DNA of 64,000 bases from Pseudoxanthomonas suwonensis (GTDB lineage: Bacteria; Pseudomonadota; Gammaproteobacteria; Xanthomonadales; Xanthomonadaceae): assembly GCF_000972865.1 (NCBI RefSeq), contig NZ_CP011144.1, forward strand, positions 744,001 to 808,000, read 5' to 3'. The notes beneath the pieces are model-generated. The model did not search any database. It was given only the letters and a program-made list of their open reading frames with translations, and was not told where the DNA came from. The position numbers and the translations under genes are program-made. Positions 8,804 through 18,600 of the stretch are shown piece after piece. How positions within the stretch are numbered: position 1 is the stretch's first letter; each line of letters starts with the position of its first letter.

Positions 8804-9725
8804 GGACTTCGCGCGCTGGGCGGCGCGCACCGAGGCCACGCTCGAACGCCTGCTTCCGGACCCGTCCGGCGAGCCGTCGCGGCTGCACGCGGCGATGCGC
8901 CACGCCAGCCTCGGCGGCGGCAAGCGCATGCGGCCGCTGCTGGTCTATGCCGCGGGCACCGCGCTGGGCGCCGACGAGGCGCTGCTCGACGCGCCGGCAG
9001 CGGCGGTCGAGCTGGTCCACGCCTACTCGCTGGTCCACGACGACCTGCCGGCGATGGATGACGACGACCTGCGCCGCGGCCGACCGACCGTGCACGTGGC
9101 CTTCGACGAAGCCACCGCGATCCTCACCGGCGACGCGCTGCAGACCCTGGCCTTCTCCGCGCTGGCCGCGGTCGACGCCCCGGCGCAGCTGCGCATCGAC
9201 TGGGTACGAACGCTGGCCGACGCCTCCGGCGTGGCCGGCATGTGCGGCGGCCAGGCATTGGACATCGACGCCACCGGAGGGGGGGGAAGAAAAAGGGGTC
9301 AGGTTCATTTTCCGCTCGCGGAAAATGAACCTGACCCCTTTTTTTCGCTTTCTCGGCTGCAGCGGATGCATGCGCTCAAGACCGGCGCGCTGATCCGCGC
9401 CGCGGTGCGCATGGGCGCTCTGGCCGGCGGCGCCGACGCCGCTACGCTGGCCCAGCTGGACATGTTCGCCGCTGCGCTCGGCCTGGCCTTCCAGGTGCGC
9501 GACGACCTGCTCGACATCGAGGCCAGCTCCGAACAGTTGGGCAAGACCGCGGGCAAGGACGCCGCCCAGGACAAATCCACCTACCCCACCCTGCTGGGCA
9601 TGGACGGCGCGCGCGCCAAGCTCGGCGAGCTGGCCGTGGCGATGGACCAGGCGCTGGCGCCGCTCGCCCCCCGGGCCGCGACGCTGGCCGCGCTGGGCGA
9701 ACTGGCGGTACGGCGCTCGCACTGA
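8793..9725 (+). CDS. ispA: Polyprenyl diphosphate synthase (farnesyl type, IspA) carrying an in-frame palindromic repeat
   Basis: The 310-aa product is a trans-isoprenyl diphosphate synthase that condenses IPP with allylic diphosphates, giving FPP for quinones and undecaprenyl carriers. It has the first Asp-rich motif [15 protein letters not shown] (about 84-98) and the second QVRDDLLD (about 234-241). Between [11 protein letters not shown] and [15 protein letters not shown] about 20 extra residues appear (GGGRKRG...NEPDPF), encoded by a 54-bp palindrome at 9290-9343. Family members have only about ten residues there, so this is an in-frame insertion. The reading frame is intact on both sides. 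xseB overlaps the start by 11 bp. The insert falls in a loop between helices, so activity may survive. Confidence 0.94.
   Translation: MATEDFARWAARTEATLERLLPDPSGEPSRLHAAMRHASLGGGKRMRPLLVYAAGTALGADEALLDAPAAAVELVHAYSLVHDDLPAMDDDDLRRGRPTVHVAFDEATAILTGDALQTLAFSALAAVDAPAQLRIDWVRTLADASGVAGMCGGQALDIDATGGGGRKRGQVHFPLAENEPDPFFSLSRLQRMHALKTGALIRAAVRMGALAGGADAATLAQLDMFAAALGLAFQVRDDLLDIEASSEQLGKTAGKDAAQDKSTYPTLLGMDGARAKLGELAVAMDQALAPLAPRAATLAALGELAVRRSH
9290..9343. repeat. GGGGTCAGG palindrome copy 2, inside ispA
   Basis: This is a perfect 26-bp inverted repeat with a 2-base loop, wholly inside the ispA coding frame and translated without a stop as [19 protein letters not shown] with neighbouring residues. 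It is flanked by an eight-G run (9279-9286) on the left and followed by a T run on the right. It shares the core GGGGTCAGGTTCATTTTCC with copies 1, 3 and 4. Confidence 0.95.
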
Positions 9726-9740
9726 ATCCCGCCCGCCTTC

Positions 9741-9836
9741 TGCAGGAGCCCATTCATGGGCGACACGGGCGGCCGGAACGTGAGGGCGTCGCCTGTGCCG
9801 ACGGCGTCGGGTCGCCGGCTGAACCCGGCTCCTACA
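9741..9836. repeat. TGTAGGAGC-family palindrome, copy A
   Basis: This copy of about 96 bp has ends TGCAGGAGC and GGCTCCTACA, with internal GGGCGACACGGG and CGCCTGT motifs. It is the first of two tandem copies between ispA and the DUF4870 gene. Other copies lie at 9856-9950, 24363-24459, 32035-32132, 32153-32250, 42350-42432 (truncated) and 48682-48778. Confidence 0.85.
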
Positions 9837-9855
9837 ACAGCAACCGCGCGCATCT

Positions 9856-9950
9856 TGTAGGAGCACAGCTTGCTGGCGACACGGGCGCCAGGATCACAAG
9901 GCCGTCGCCTGTGCCGACGCCGTAGGTTCGCCGATGAATCGGCTCCTGCA
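9856..9950. repeat. TGTAGGAGC-family palindrome, copy B
   Basis: This is the second tandem copy, 19 bp after copy A. It begins TGTAGGAGC and ends GGCTCCTGCA. Together with copy A it fills most of the space between ispA and the gene ending at 10009. Confidence 0.85.
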
Positions 9951-9957
9951 TGGAAAA

Positions 9958-9979
9958 GGGCCCGGACATTGCCGGGCCC
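9958..9979 (-). terminator. Rho-independent terminator after DUF4870 gene
   Basis: Read on the minus strand, an 8-bp perfect stem (GGGCCCGG with CCGGGCCC, 6-base loop) is followed directly by TTTT. It starts 30 bp after the stop codon of the DUF4870 gene. Confidence 0.8.
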
Positions 9980-10008
9980 CGTGTTCTCCGCAACGGATCC
10001 GTCGCGCG

Positions 10009-10419
10009 CTACTTCACCAGCCGCAGGGTGAACGGATAGCGGTAGGCGATGCCGTCGTTCGCCTTGATCGCGGCGACGATGGTCAGGATCAGCCAGGCGA
10101 TGAACAGCAGCAGGCCCAGCGGCGCAGTGATGATCACCCCGAGACCGAAGGTCAGCAGGGTGATCAGGAACAGGATCACGCCGATGATCAGCAGGGTGAT
10201 GTTGAAGTTCAGCGCTTCCTTGGCCTGGTCGCTGGCGAAGGGCATGGTGTCCTTCTTGACCAGCCAGATGATCAGCGGGCCGACGATGTTGCCCACGCCG
10301 CCGGTGAACAGGCCGGTCAGCGCCGACAGGTGGCCGAACAGCGCCCATTGCCGCTCTTCGCGGCTGGCGGCGCCTTCCGGCGCCGGTGGCGGTGCGGTAT
10401 AGGTCTCGAACTCGCTCAT
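10009..10419 (-). CDS. DUF4870 (Tic20-like) small membrane protein
   Basis: The 136-aa product is an integral membrane protein. A short N-terminus (SEFETYTAPPPAPEGAAS) precedes three hydrophobic stretches: HLSALTGLFTGGVGNIVGPLIIWLV, NFNITLLIIGVILFLITLL and FGLGVIITAPLGLLLFIAW. The segment KKDTMPFASDQAKEALNFNI between the first two is the DUF4870 hallmark. The biochemical role of the family is not established. The ATG is preceded by AGGGGAACGAG. The upstream in-frame extension is Arg-rich and lacks a ribosome-binding site. It stands alone, with its own terminator, between a repeat pair and pmbA. Confidence 0.92.
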   Translation of the reverse strand: MSEFETYTAPPPAPEGAASREERQWALFGHLSALTGLFTGGVGNIVGPLIIWLVKKDTMPFASDQAKEALNFNITLLIIGVILFLITLLTFGLGVIITAPLGLLLFIAWLILTIVAAIKANDGIAYRYPFTLRLVK

Positions 10420-10495
10420 CTCGTTCCCCTTCAAGTTGATGTCTGGACGGATACGGCGCCGCCCCCGTCGCCGGCGCCTCACATCCGAGGATACG

Positions 10496-11851
10496 TCATC
10501 CGCCCCCTGCAACGGTCATGCGCCCCACCAGGATCGGCCCGGTGCGGATGTGCGAGCGCGGATCGGCCTGGCCGCCCACCGCCTCGATCGCGGCGAACAT
10601 GGCACGCAGGTTGCCGGCAATGGTCAGCTCGTCGACCGGGTACGCGACCGCGCCGTCCTCCACCCAGAAGCCGGCCGCGCCGCGCGAATAGTCGCCGGTC
10701 ACCGGGTTGACGCCCTGTCCCATCAGCTCGGTCACCAGCAGCCCGCGGCCCATGCCGCGCACCAGTTCGTCCAGCGTGCCGGCATTGGCGGTGACCTGCA
10801 GGTTGTGCACGCCGCCGGCGTTGGCGGTGGTCTGCAGGCCCAGCTTGCGCGCCGAATAGCTGCCCAGCACGTAGCGCTGCAGCACCCCGCCGGCGACCAG
10901 CGCGCTGTCGCGGGTGGCCACGCCGTCGGCATCGAACGGGGTCGAGCGCAGGCCGTGGCGCAGCAGCGGGTGCTCGTCGACCGCGAACCACTCCGGGAAC
11001 AGCCGCGTGCCGACGCTGTCGAGCAGGAAACTGGCGCGCCGGTACAGCGCGCCGCCGGACACCGCGTTGAGCAGGTGCCCGACCAGCGAGCGGGCGATCT
11101 CGGCCGAGAACAGCACCGGGTACTCGCCGGTCGGCGCACTGCGCGGATCCAGCCGCGAGGCGGCGCGTTCGGCGGCGCGGCGGCCGATCGCCGCCGGCGA
11201 CTCCAGGTCGCCGCGGGCCAGGCCGATGCTGTACCAGCCGTCGCGCTGCATCCCGTCGCCCTGCCCGGCGATCAGCGCCACCCCCAGCGAATGCTGGGTC
11301 TCGCGCTCGCGGCCGACAAAACCGTGGCTGTTGGCGTACACCGACAGGCTGCCGCCGCTGCCGAACGAAGCACCATCGGAGTTGGCGATGCGCGAATCGG
11401 CCTCGCGACCGGCCGCCTCGCAGGCCAGGGCCAGGTCGATGGCCTCGTCGGCATCCAGCCGCCACGGGTGCCAGGTATCCAGGTCCGGGAACTCACGCGC
11501 CATCAGCGTCGCGTCGGCCAGGCCGGCGGCCGGATCGTCCTCGGTGTGCCGGGCGATCGCGCAGGCCTGTTCGACCGTGGCCTCCAGGCTGGACTCCTGC
11601 AGGTCGGCGGTACTGGCACTGCCCTTGCGCTGGCCGAAGTGCACGGTCACGGCGATGCCGCGGTCGCGGGTGGACTCGACCGTCTCCACTTCGCCCAGGC
11701 GCACCGACACGTTCAGCCCATGCTCCTCGCTGCAGCTCACCTCGGCCTGGCTGGCGCCCAGCGCCTTCGCCCGCGCCAGCAGCCGCTGCGATATCTCCGC
11801 CAGCCGGTCCAGCCGGGCGCCGCTGTCGTCGTTGCGCGCGATGTCGTTCAC
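10496..11851 (-). CDS. pmbA: Metalloprotease PmbA/TldE
   Basis: The 451-aa product is the TldE/PmbA half of the TldD-TldE protease, which trims modified peptides such as microcins and degrades unstructured peptides. It lacks the zinc motif, as expected; catalysis lies in TldD, encoded at 13035-14480. Recognisable segments are [20 protein letters not shown] near the N-terminus and the C-terminal core [23 protein letters not shown] with ELTIAGNL. The preferred start is GTG at 11849-11851 (GAGGTG six bases upstream), which gives the usual length; no in-frame ATG lies nearby. It is divergent from darP, with a 557-bp gap filled by repeat elements. Confidence 0.95.
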   Translation of the reverse strand: MNDIARNDDSGARLDRLAEISQRLLARAKALGASQAEVSCSEEHGLNVSVRLGEVETVESTRDRGIAVTVHFGQRKGSASTADLQESSLEATVEQACAIARHTEDDPAAGLADATLMAREFPDLDTWHPWRLDADEAIDLALACEAAGREADSRIANSDGASFGSGGSLSVYANSHGFVGRERETQHSLGVALIAGQGDGMQRDGWYSIGLARGDLESPAAIGRRAAERAASRLDPRSAPTGEYPVLFSAEIARSLVGHLLNAVSGGALYRRASFLLDSVGTRLFPEWFAVDEHPLLRHGLRSTPFDADGVATRDSALVAGGVLQRYVLGSYSARKLGLQTTANAGGVHNLQVTANAGTLDELVRGMGRGLLVTELMGQGVNPVTGDYSRGAAGFWVEDGAVAYPVDELTIAGNLRAMFAAIEAVGGQADPRSHIRTGPILVGRMTVAGGG

Positions 11852-11943
11852 GTGTTGCACCTCAAGGAATTCCTGTTGTTCGAGTCGAGCGGGTTCGCGG
11901 TGACGACCGCGCGGCGCCGGGAATAGGCATGCGGCCCGAACCC

Positions 11944-12040
11944 GCCGTCGTCCCCGCGCAGGCGGGGACCCAGTGTCTTTCGCAACGGCAGGCGCGCGAC
12001 AGCCAAGTCGCTGGGTCCCCGCCTGCGCGGGGACGACGGC
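11944..12040. repeat. CCGTCGTCCC-family palindrome, copy 1
   Basis: About 97 bp with long inverted ends. The left is CCGTCGTCCCCGCGCAGGCG and the right is its mirror around GGGGACGACGG, each followed inward by GGACCCAG or CTGGGTCC. It lies in the 11852-12408 space between pmbA and darP. The same element recurs at 35205-35305, 39505-39607 and 47737-47846. Confidence 0.9.
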
Positions 12041-12123
12041 AGGAGGTGACTGATGCATGCGGCAGCGCAGTCGTGCTGTTCATTGACGAAGCCATGATCG
12101 TCACGTTCGCTGAAGACGTGGCG

Positions 12124-12214
12124 TGCAGGGGATGTCGCGGTCCGCTCGGGGGCATATCCCTGTGCCCACTCGCGGACGCGGCCATCCATGGCCGCTGCCG
12201 CGACATCCCCTGCA
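12124..12214. repeat. Branched palindrome (17-bp outer stem) upstream of darP
   Basis: An outer perfect 17-bp stem (TGCAGGGGATGTCGCGG at 12124-12140 with its mirror at 12198-12214) encloses 57 bp. That interior itself holds two sub-stems: TCCGC with GCGGA (12141-12145 and 12172-12176), and a hairpin GCGGCCAT-CC-ATGGCCGC (12178-12195). It looks like a three-way junction. Only one copy was seen in the window, in the non-coding stretch upstream of darP. No known RNA family was recognised. Confidence 0.75.
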
Positions 12215-12408
12215 TGCCGTGGCTCCATCCGGAGCCGACCACGCCCGCCGCTTTCGCCGTTGCCGTTGCCGTTGCCGGTCGAGCATCTCGGCACCCGCAG
12301 CGCGGCGTTGCCGGCAAGCCGGCTCCCGCCAACGGCTCCCGGCCCCTCCGCGCCGGAATTCAGGCCGGCCCGGGTAGAATCCCCGGCACACGACAGAACC
12401 CCAGCCCC

Positions 12409-12996
12409 ATGCGCGGACGCGACGAAGACACCGGCGAATACCTCTCCCCCAGCCGCAGCCAGCAGCGCCGCGAAGCGCTGGAAGTGCTGGAGCTGGCCGA
12501 AAAGCTCGCCAGCCTCACGCCCAGCCAGCTGGCCAAGCTGCCGATCCCCGAGGACCTGCTCCCGCACATCGAGCAGACCCGCAGGATCACCGCCCACATC
12601 GCCCGCAAGCGCCAGCTCGCCTTCCTGGCCAAGCAGATGCGGCGCGAGGATGACGAAACCCTGGAGGCGATCCGCGACGCCCTCGACGAGGACGGTGTCG
12701 CCGCCCGCCGCGAAGTGGCCGCCATGCACCGCGTCGAAGCCTGGCGCGACCGCCTGCTCGCCGACGGCGACGCGGCCTTGGCCGAACTGCTGGAAGAACA
12801 CCCCGCGGCCGACCGCCAGCACCTGCGCCAGCTGGTCCGCAACGCCCTGGAGGAACGCAAGCGCAACAAGCCGCCGCGCGCCTTCCGCGAACTGTTCCGC
12901 GAACTGCGAGCGCTGCTGGTCGGCGGCACCCATGACCGGGAAGCCGGCTCCGACGGCGATGCCGTGGCCTTCGACGACGAAGACCGCGAGGACTGA
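12409..12996 (+). CDS. darP: Ribosome biogenesis factor DarP (YjgA, DUF615)
   Basis: The 195-aa product is the DUF615/YjgA family. In E. coli the protein associates with the late 50S ribosomal precursor and helps form the peptidyl-transferase centre. It is highly charged, with [20 protein letters not shown] at the start, then [21 protein letters not shown] and [21 protein letters not shown]. The acidic tail (AFDDEDRED) is usual in the order. The ATG is chosen by homology of the N-terminus; a TAGAAT lies about 30 bases upstream as a possible -10. It is flanked by pmbA and tldD, which point away from and toward it. Confidence 0.94.
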   Translation: MRGRDEDTGEYLSPSRSQQRREALEVLELAEKLASLTPSQLAKLPIPEDLLPHIEQTRRITAHIARKRQLAFLAKQMRREDDETLEAIRDALDEDGVAARREVAAMHRVEAWRDRLLADGDAALAELLEEHPAADRQHLRQLVRNALEERKRNKPPRAFRELFRELRALLVGGTHDREAGSDGDAVAFDDEDRED

Positions 12997-13034
12997 TCCG
13001 CCCGGCGCACGCGCGCACGCGGCCATGCCGCGCC

Positions 13035-14480
13035 TCACGCCCGCGTGCCGCCCACGGTCAGCCCATCGATCAGCAGCGACGGCTGGCCCACGCCGACCGG
13101 CACGCTCTGCCCGTCCTTGCCGCACACCCCCACGCCCTCGTCCAGGGCCAGGTCGTGGCCGACCATGCGCACCTTCTGCATCGTCTCCGGCCCGTTGCCG
13201 ATGATGGTGGCGCCCTTCACCGGCGCGGTGACCCTGCCGTCCTCGATCAGGTAGGCCTCGGTCGCCGAGAACACGTACTTGCCGCTGGTGATGTCGACCT
13301 GGCCGCCGCCGAAGTTGACCGCATACAGGCCCTTCTTCACCGAGCGGATCATCTCCTCCGGGTCGTGCCGGCCGGCCAGCATGTAGGTGTTGGTCATGCG
13401 CGGCATCACCAGGTGCGCGAACGACTCGCGCCGGCCGTTGCCGGTCGGGGCCATGCCCATCAGCCGCGCGTTGAGCGTGTCCTGCATGTAGCCCACCAGC
13501 ACCCCGTCCTCGATCAGCGTGGTGCAGCGCGTGGGCGTGCCCTCGTCGTCGATGTTGAGCGAGCCGCGGCGGCCGTCGAGGGTGCCGTCGTCGACGATGG
13601 TCACGCCCGGCGCGGCCACGCGCTGGCCCATCCGCCCGGCGTAGGTTGAGGTGCCCTTGCGGTTGAAGTCGCCTTCCAGGCCGTGGCCGACCGCCTCGTG
13701 CAGCAGCACGCCCGGCCAACCGGCGCCGAGCACCACCGGCATGGTGCCGGCCGGCGCATCGACCGCGTCGAGGTTGACCAGCGCCTGGCGCAGCGCCTCG
13801 CGCGCCAGCTTCTCCGGGCGCCCGCCGGAGAACAGTTCCTCGTACGAATAACGCCCACCGCCGCCGGCATAGCCCGACTCGCGGCGCCCGCCCTGCTCCA
13901 CGATCACCTGCACGTTGAGCCGCACCAGCGGCCGCACGTCGGCGGCGAGCACGCCGTCGCTGCGCGCCACCAGCACCGTGTCCACGCCTCCGGACAGGCT
14001 CACCGAGACCTGGATCACGCGCGGGTCGGCCGCGCGCAGCAGCCGGTCCAGCGTTCGCAGCAGCTCGACCTTGTCCTCGTTGCCCATGCCGTCGACCGGA
14101 TCCAGCGCCGGATACAAGGCATGCCCGCCGGCACGCACCAGCGAGCGCGGCGCGTGCGCAGCGCCGTCACGGGCGATCGCCCGCGCCGAACCGGCGGCCA
14201 GGCGCAGCGCGTCGGCGTTGATGTCGTCCGAATAAGCGAAGCCGGTCTTCTCGCCGCTGATCGCGCGCACGCCCACGCCCTGCTCGATCGAGTGGGCGCC
14301 GTCCTTGACGATGCGGTCCTCCACCGTCCAGCTCTCGCGCCGCGAATGCTGGAAGTACAGGTCGCCGAAGTCGATGCCTGGGCCCAGCAGCGCGCCGAAG
14401 GCGCGGTCCAGCGCGGAGGGATCGAGGCCGCCGGGCAGCAGCAGGCGGGATTCGGCGAGGGTCAGGGCGGAGTCGGTCAT
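13035..14480 (-). CDS. tldD: Metalloprotease TldD
   Basis: The 481-aa product is the catalytic subunit of the TldD-TldE peptidase. It has the zinc motif HEAVGH at about 261-266 (HEXXXH in this family), preceded by GWPGVLL. Other family marks are [20 protein letters not shown] near 54 and [20 protein letters not shown] further on. The ATG start gives the standard length. It reads convergently with darP, leaving a gap of 38 bp, and lies next to a DUF6065 gene divergently. The partner gene pmbA is 1.2 kb away, separated only by darP. Confidence 0.97.
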   Translation of the reverse strand: MTDSALTLAESRLLLPGGLDPSALDRAFGALLGPGIDFGDLYFQHSRRESWTVEDRIVKDGAHSIEQGVGVRAISGEKTGFAYSDDINADALRLAAGSARAIARDGAAHAPRSLVRAGGHALYPALDPVDGMGNEDKVELLRTLDRLLRAADPRVIQVSVSLSGGVDTVLVARSDGVLAADVRPLVRLNVQVIVEQGGRRESGYAGGGGRYSYEELFSGGRPEKLAREALRQALVNLDAVDAPAGTMPVVLGAGWPGVLLHEAVGHGLEGDFNRKGTSTYAGRMGQRVAAPGVTIVDDGTLDGRRGSLNIDDEGTPTRCTTLIEDGVLVGYMQDTLNARLMGMAPTGNGRRESFAHLVMPRMTNTYMLAGRHDPEEMIRSVKKGLYAVNFGGGQVDITSGKYVFSATEAYLIEDGRVTAPVKGATIIGNGPETMQKVRMVGHDLALDEGVGVCGKDGQSVPVGVGQPSLLIDGLTVGGTRA

Positions 14481-14619
14481 CGTCACTCGATGGGGGCGCG
14501 CGGCAGGGAAGGCAAGCGCGGCCACGGGGGCAGCGCGCGGACGCCTATGATGACAGCACGGCCCGGAACCGCCTTCACCGCTTCCGTCCCGGCCACGCAT
14601 CCGCCACGGAAACCGCTGC

Positions 14620-15351
14620 ATGAAGATCACCGCCCACGTCCTCGATGGCCACACCCTGGACATCCGTCCCGCGCCGCGCGAGCGCGAATGGATGGACCGC
14701 ACCGACCAGCGCTACGCCTACCGCTGCCTGCCGCTGGACATGGCGAACGCGTACGGCTGGGAGCTGCTGTGCCAGACCGGTTTCCATGCCGAATGGGACG
14801 GCGGCGACGCGCTGGAGGCAGTGCGCGTGCTGCCCGACCCGGGCACCGCCGCGCCGGCGCTCAGCCACTTCGGCTACGGCGTGCTCACCTTCCACGTGCC
14901 CTGCTTGTTGCGCACCGACCCGGGCGTGGAGCTGATGGCGACCGCGCCGCTCAACCGGCCCAAGGACGGCATCGCCGCGCTCACCGGCCTGGTCGAGACC
15001 GACTGGAGTCCCTACACCTTCACCATGAACTGGAAGTTCACCCGGCCCGGACGGGTGCGTTTCGACGCCGGCGAGCCGTTCTGCCACCTGCTGCCGCTGC
15101 AGCGCGCGCTGCTGGCGGACGCACGGGCCGAATGGCGGCCGATCTCCGAAACGCCCGACCTGGACGAGCAGCACCGCCGCTGGACCGCCAGCCGCGGCCA
15201 CTTCCTCGAGGACCTGCCGAAACCGGATTCGGATGCTGCGCGCGAACAGTGGCAGCGGGGCTACTTCCGTGGCGTGGACATGCACGGCTGTCCGGCGGAG
15301 GGGCACCGGGTGAAGTTGCGGTTGCCGAACTTCGTGCGCGGCGGCGAGTAG
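14620..15351 (+). CDS. DUF6065 family protein
   Basis: The 243-aa product is soluble. Conserved-looking segments are [20 protein letters not shown] (about 32-51), [20 protein letters not shown] and [20 protein letters not shown]. The aromatic- and Gly-rich pattern fits the family named DUF6065. Its function is unknown. No signal peptide, membrane span or catalytic motif could be recognised. The ATG at 14620 is the first in the frame and a reasonable choice. It runs alone, divergent from tldD, and the following 300 bp are non-coding. Confidence 0.85.
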   Translation: MKITAHVLDGHTLDIRPAPREREWMDRTDQRYAYRCLPLDMANAYGWELLCQTGFHAEWDGGDALEAVRVLPDPGTAAPALSHFGYGVLTFHVPCLLRTDPGVELMATAPLNRPKDGIAALTGLVETDWSPYTFTMNWKFTRPGRVRFDAGEPFCHLLPLQRALLADARAEWRPISETPDLDEQHRRWTASRGHFLEDLPKPDSDAAREQWQRGYFRGVDMHGCPAEGHRVKLRLPNFVRGGE

Positions 15352-15664
15352 ATGTTTCGGGTAACACCGAGGCTTCAGCGGCGAGCCCTCCAAAGAAGCC
15401 AACCAAGACCTGCGCCGCTTCGGAGCACCGAAGCACTTCCCTTCTCCCTCCGCGAGAAGGTGCCCGAAGGGCGGATGAGGGTACGGGAGCGCGACGGCGA
15501 TTTGAGCCTCTGCAGCCACCCCGACCCTCTCCCCAACCCCCGCTCCGCGCCCCGGCCCGCGCCAGCGGCGCGGGCGTTCAACCGCACGCGCGCCAATGGC
15601 GCGCAAGCCGTGCGGTCTCACCCCGGAGGGAGAGGGGCTTCACAGAGCCGGCGGCACCAGCCGC
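15352..15664. other. Intergenic region with pyrimidine-rich repeat remnant
   Basis: This 313-bp stretch contains no supportable gene. It holds GAGAAGGTGCCCGAAGGGC and CCGACCCTCTCCCCAACCCC on one side and GGAGGGAGAGGGG on the other. That pattern matches a degenerate interspersed element of Xanthomonadaceae with CCCTCTCC/GGAGAGGG inverted ends (about 15435-15640). Confidence 0.5.
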
Positions 15665-18600
15665 TCAGTGCATCCCGGCATCGCGCCCGGTCACGTCATC
15701 CTCGTCGCGTCGCGACTGCTCGCGGCTGATCACTTCCACCTTCGGCTCCTTCCACGGCCCGCTGACCCGATAGGTCTTCGCGCCGATCTCGCCCAGCGGC
15801 CGCGACAGCACCGCGTTGGCCGCCGCGCCCATCGCCGCGCCGACCGGGCCGCCGGCCACCGCGCCGACCACGGTGAGCAGGTTGCCTGACTTGGGCAGCA
15901 CGTCGATGGTCTGGTCGAAGCGCTGCGCGCGCAGGTCGGTGTTGCCGCGGATGCGGATGTCGGCCGCCGGGCCGTCGATCAGCATGTCGTCGGTATGCGC
16001 CTGGCCATCGGCGAAGCGCACGCTGCCTTCCAGCCGGTCGAAGGCGAAGCCTCTGGAGAAGAAGTCGCGGAAGTCGAGCATCATCCGCCGCGGCAGCTGG
16101 GCCAGGCTGAACAGCCCGAGCACGCGGCCTGCGCCGGGCTCCACTTCCAGCAGCTGGCCGTCGCGGGCGGCGATGTGCAGGTTGCCCTGCAGGCCGGCGA
16201 GGCGGAATCCGGCCGGCGTACCCGGCCAGCTGGCGTCGAAGCGGACCTGGCCCTCGCCACGCGCCAGCCAGTTGCGGTAGCCGAGCCCGTCCATCAGCCG
16301 GCCCATGTCGCGACTGTCCACCTGCAGCTTCAGGTGGGTGCGCGCGGCATCGCCGCGGCCCAGCCATTCGCCGCCGCCCTCGATCCTGTGTTCGCCGGCG
16401 TGCACCTGCAGGCGCTCCACGCGCAGGCCGCCGGGCACCGGGCGCGTGCGCAGCGAGGCCTGGCCCAGCGCGGCGTCGCGGTAGCGCAGGTCATCCACGT
16501 CCAGCGCCAGCGGCGGGATCGCGGCCGGATCGAAGCCGGCATCGGCGGTGGCGCGGGCGGCGTCCGCCTCGTCGTCTTCGGTCCCGGCCGCCAGCCGGTC
16601 CGCCGCGGCGCCACCCCGCGCCTGCGGCGGCTGCCAGTGCAGGCGGGTGAAGTGGCCCTGCACGGCGCCGCCGTCCTGCTCGGGCACGCTCACGGTGCCG
16701 GCCAGGGCCGGGCCGTCGACCTTCACTTCCAGCGCCTGTGCACCGGGGCGCAGGGTCAGCCGGGTCGACGGGAACACGCCGCCGAGCAGGTGCAGTTCGT
16801 CGGCGAGCACGTCGACCTCGCGCAGCGGCACGCCGCCGCCCTCGCCGCCGCCCTTGGCCAGGCCGATCCATTCCAGCGCGTCGAGCGAGGCGGTGCGCCC
16901 GCCGATGACCATGCCCGAGGCCGGCGGGTCGGCATCGACCGAGGCGCCGCCCAGCTTCACCCGCACGCCGGTCTGCCCGTTCTGCTGGCGCGCGCGCAGT
17001 GCCATGCGCTCGCCGAAGACCACGTCGATCGCGCCGCTGCCCAGCGGCAGGCCGACCTGCACCGTGGTCGGCAGTGGTTCGGCGGCCGGCTTGGCCAGCG
17101 GCGAGGGCAGGTCCAGCGTAGTGCCCACCAGCGACGAGCCCAGCCGCAGCGTGCCGGTGGTCGCGCCCAGCGGACGCTTCGGCAGCGTGACCTCCAGCGT
17201 CCACGGCGAGCGGCCGTGCACGCGCGGCGCCAGCCAGTCCAGTTCGGGCGCGCGGGCGAACAGGTCGGCCGCGTCCAGCGGCACGTGCAGGGCGGCCTCG
17301 AACAGGTTCGCCGTATCCTGCACGTGCCGGCCCGAGCGCAGCGCCAGGGTGCCGTCCTGGCCGCCGTGCCGCACCGCCAGCTGGCCGGCCTCGAAGCCGG
17401 TGCCGTCGAAGCGGACGTTGCCGCGCACGTCCTCGAACGCCAGGTTCCAGCGCTTCTCGGCCAGGCGCGCGCCCTCCAGGGCCACGCTGCCGTCGATCAC
17501 GGCCGACCCGCGGCCGCTGCCCAGCGGCAGCTCCAGGGCGAAGCCGGTGGTCGCCGGGCCGGACACCTCGAGGTTGGCCAGGGTCTCGGCGTTCTCTTCG
17601 TTCAGCGGGCTGTGCCGCAGCAGTTCCAGCAACCGCGCAGCGTCGCCGCGGCTGCCGGCGCGCACGCGCAGCGGCGCGTCGCCGAAATCGGCGATGCCAG
17701 CCTGCAGTCGCTGCACCGGCACACCGTCGATCGCGCCGCGGCCCTGCACGGTGAAGCCGTTGCCGACGAAGGCCACCTCGGCCTGCAGCGACTCCAGCTC
17801 CGGCCAGTCTTCCTGGAAGCGGATGCGGCCGTCGCGGATCGTGGCGGTCGCCTCGAAGCGGCCGTTGTCGTGCACGAACGGCCAATCGTCCAGGTCGCCG
17901 GCGACCAGGGCGCGGCCACCGGCGACGGTGCCGTCCTGCAGCGCCATGTCCAGCCAGTCCACCGCCGCCGGCGACATCTTGTGGTGGATCCAGAACTTGC
18001 TGGCCACCTGCACCGGCGCATCGTCCAGTTCGACGGCCAGGCCGATCCACGGCCGGGTGCCGTCGCCCTGGAACCACATCCCGCCGCGCGCCTGCGCGCC
18101 GTAGTCGGCGCCGTCGATGCGCAGCGCCGGCGTCGCCACCTCCCAGCCGTCGCCTTCGCGCCAGGCCAGCAGGCGGCCATCCAGCGCCAGGTCGTGGACC
18201 ACGCCGAAACCGCTGGGCCAGTCGAAGCGCAGCGCGCTGCGCGGATCCAGCGCCAGCTCCCAGCCCTGGCCGTCGCCTTCGAACCGACCGGCGAGCCCGT
18301 CCAGGCCCGGCGCATCGCCGACCGCAGCGAAGGCCACGCGCTCCAGCCGTCCCTGCACGCGCAGGGGCCCGCCGCGCACGCCGGCCACTTCCAGCTGCGA
18401 CAGCTCGGCCTGCGGCGCCGCCTGCACCATCCAGCTGCGCAACGCCGGCGGCAGGCGGTCGCTCAGTGCGGCCACCGCCAGCAGCGGCGTCGCATCGATC
18501 TCGTCGGCCAGCAGCGCGTAGCGACCGCCGCCGGCGACGACCAGTCCGTCCAGGGTCTGCGCGCCGCGCTGGTCGCTTACCCGCAGCAGCGGTGCGTCCA

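Noticed and set aside
9279..9286. G8 tract as a phase-variation switch of ispA
   Set aside because: A slip would break an essential-type gene; no evidence for an alternative product, so only noted as a mutable site.
8446..9343. CRISPR-like spacing of two identical repeats
   Set aside because: Only two palindromes with genes between them; no regular spacers or cas genes.
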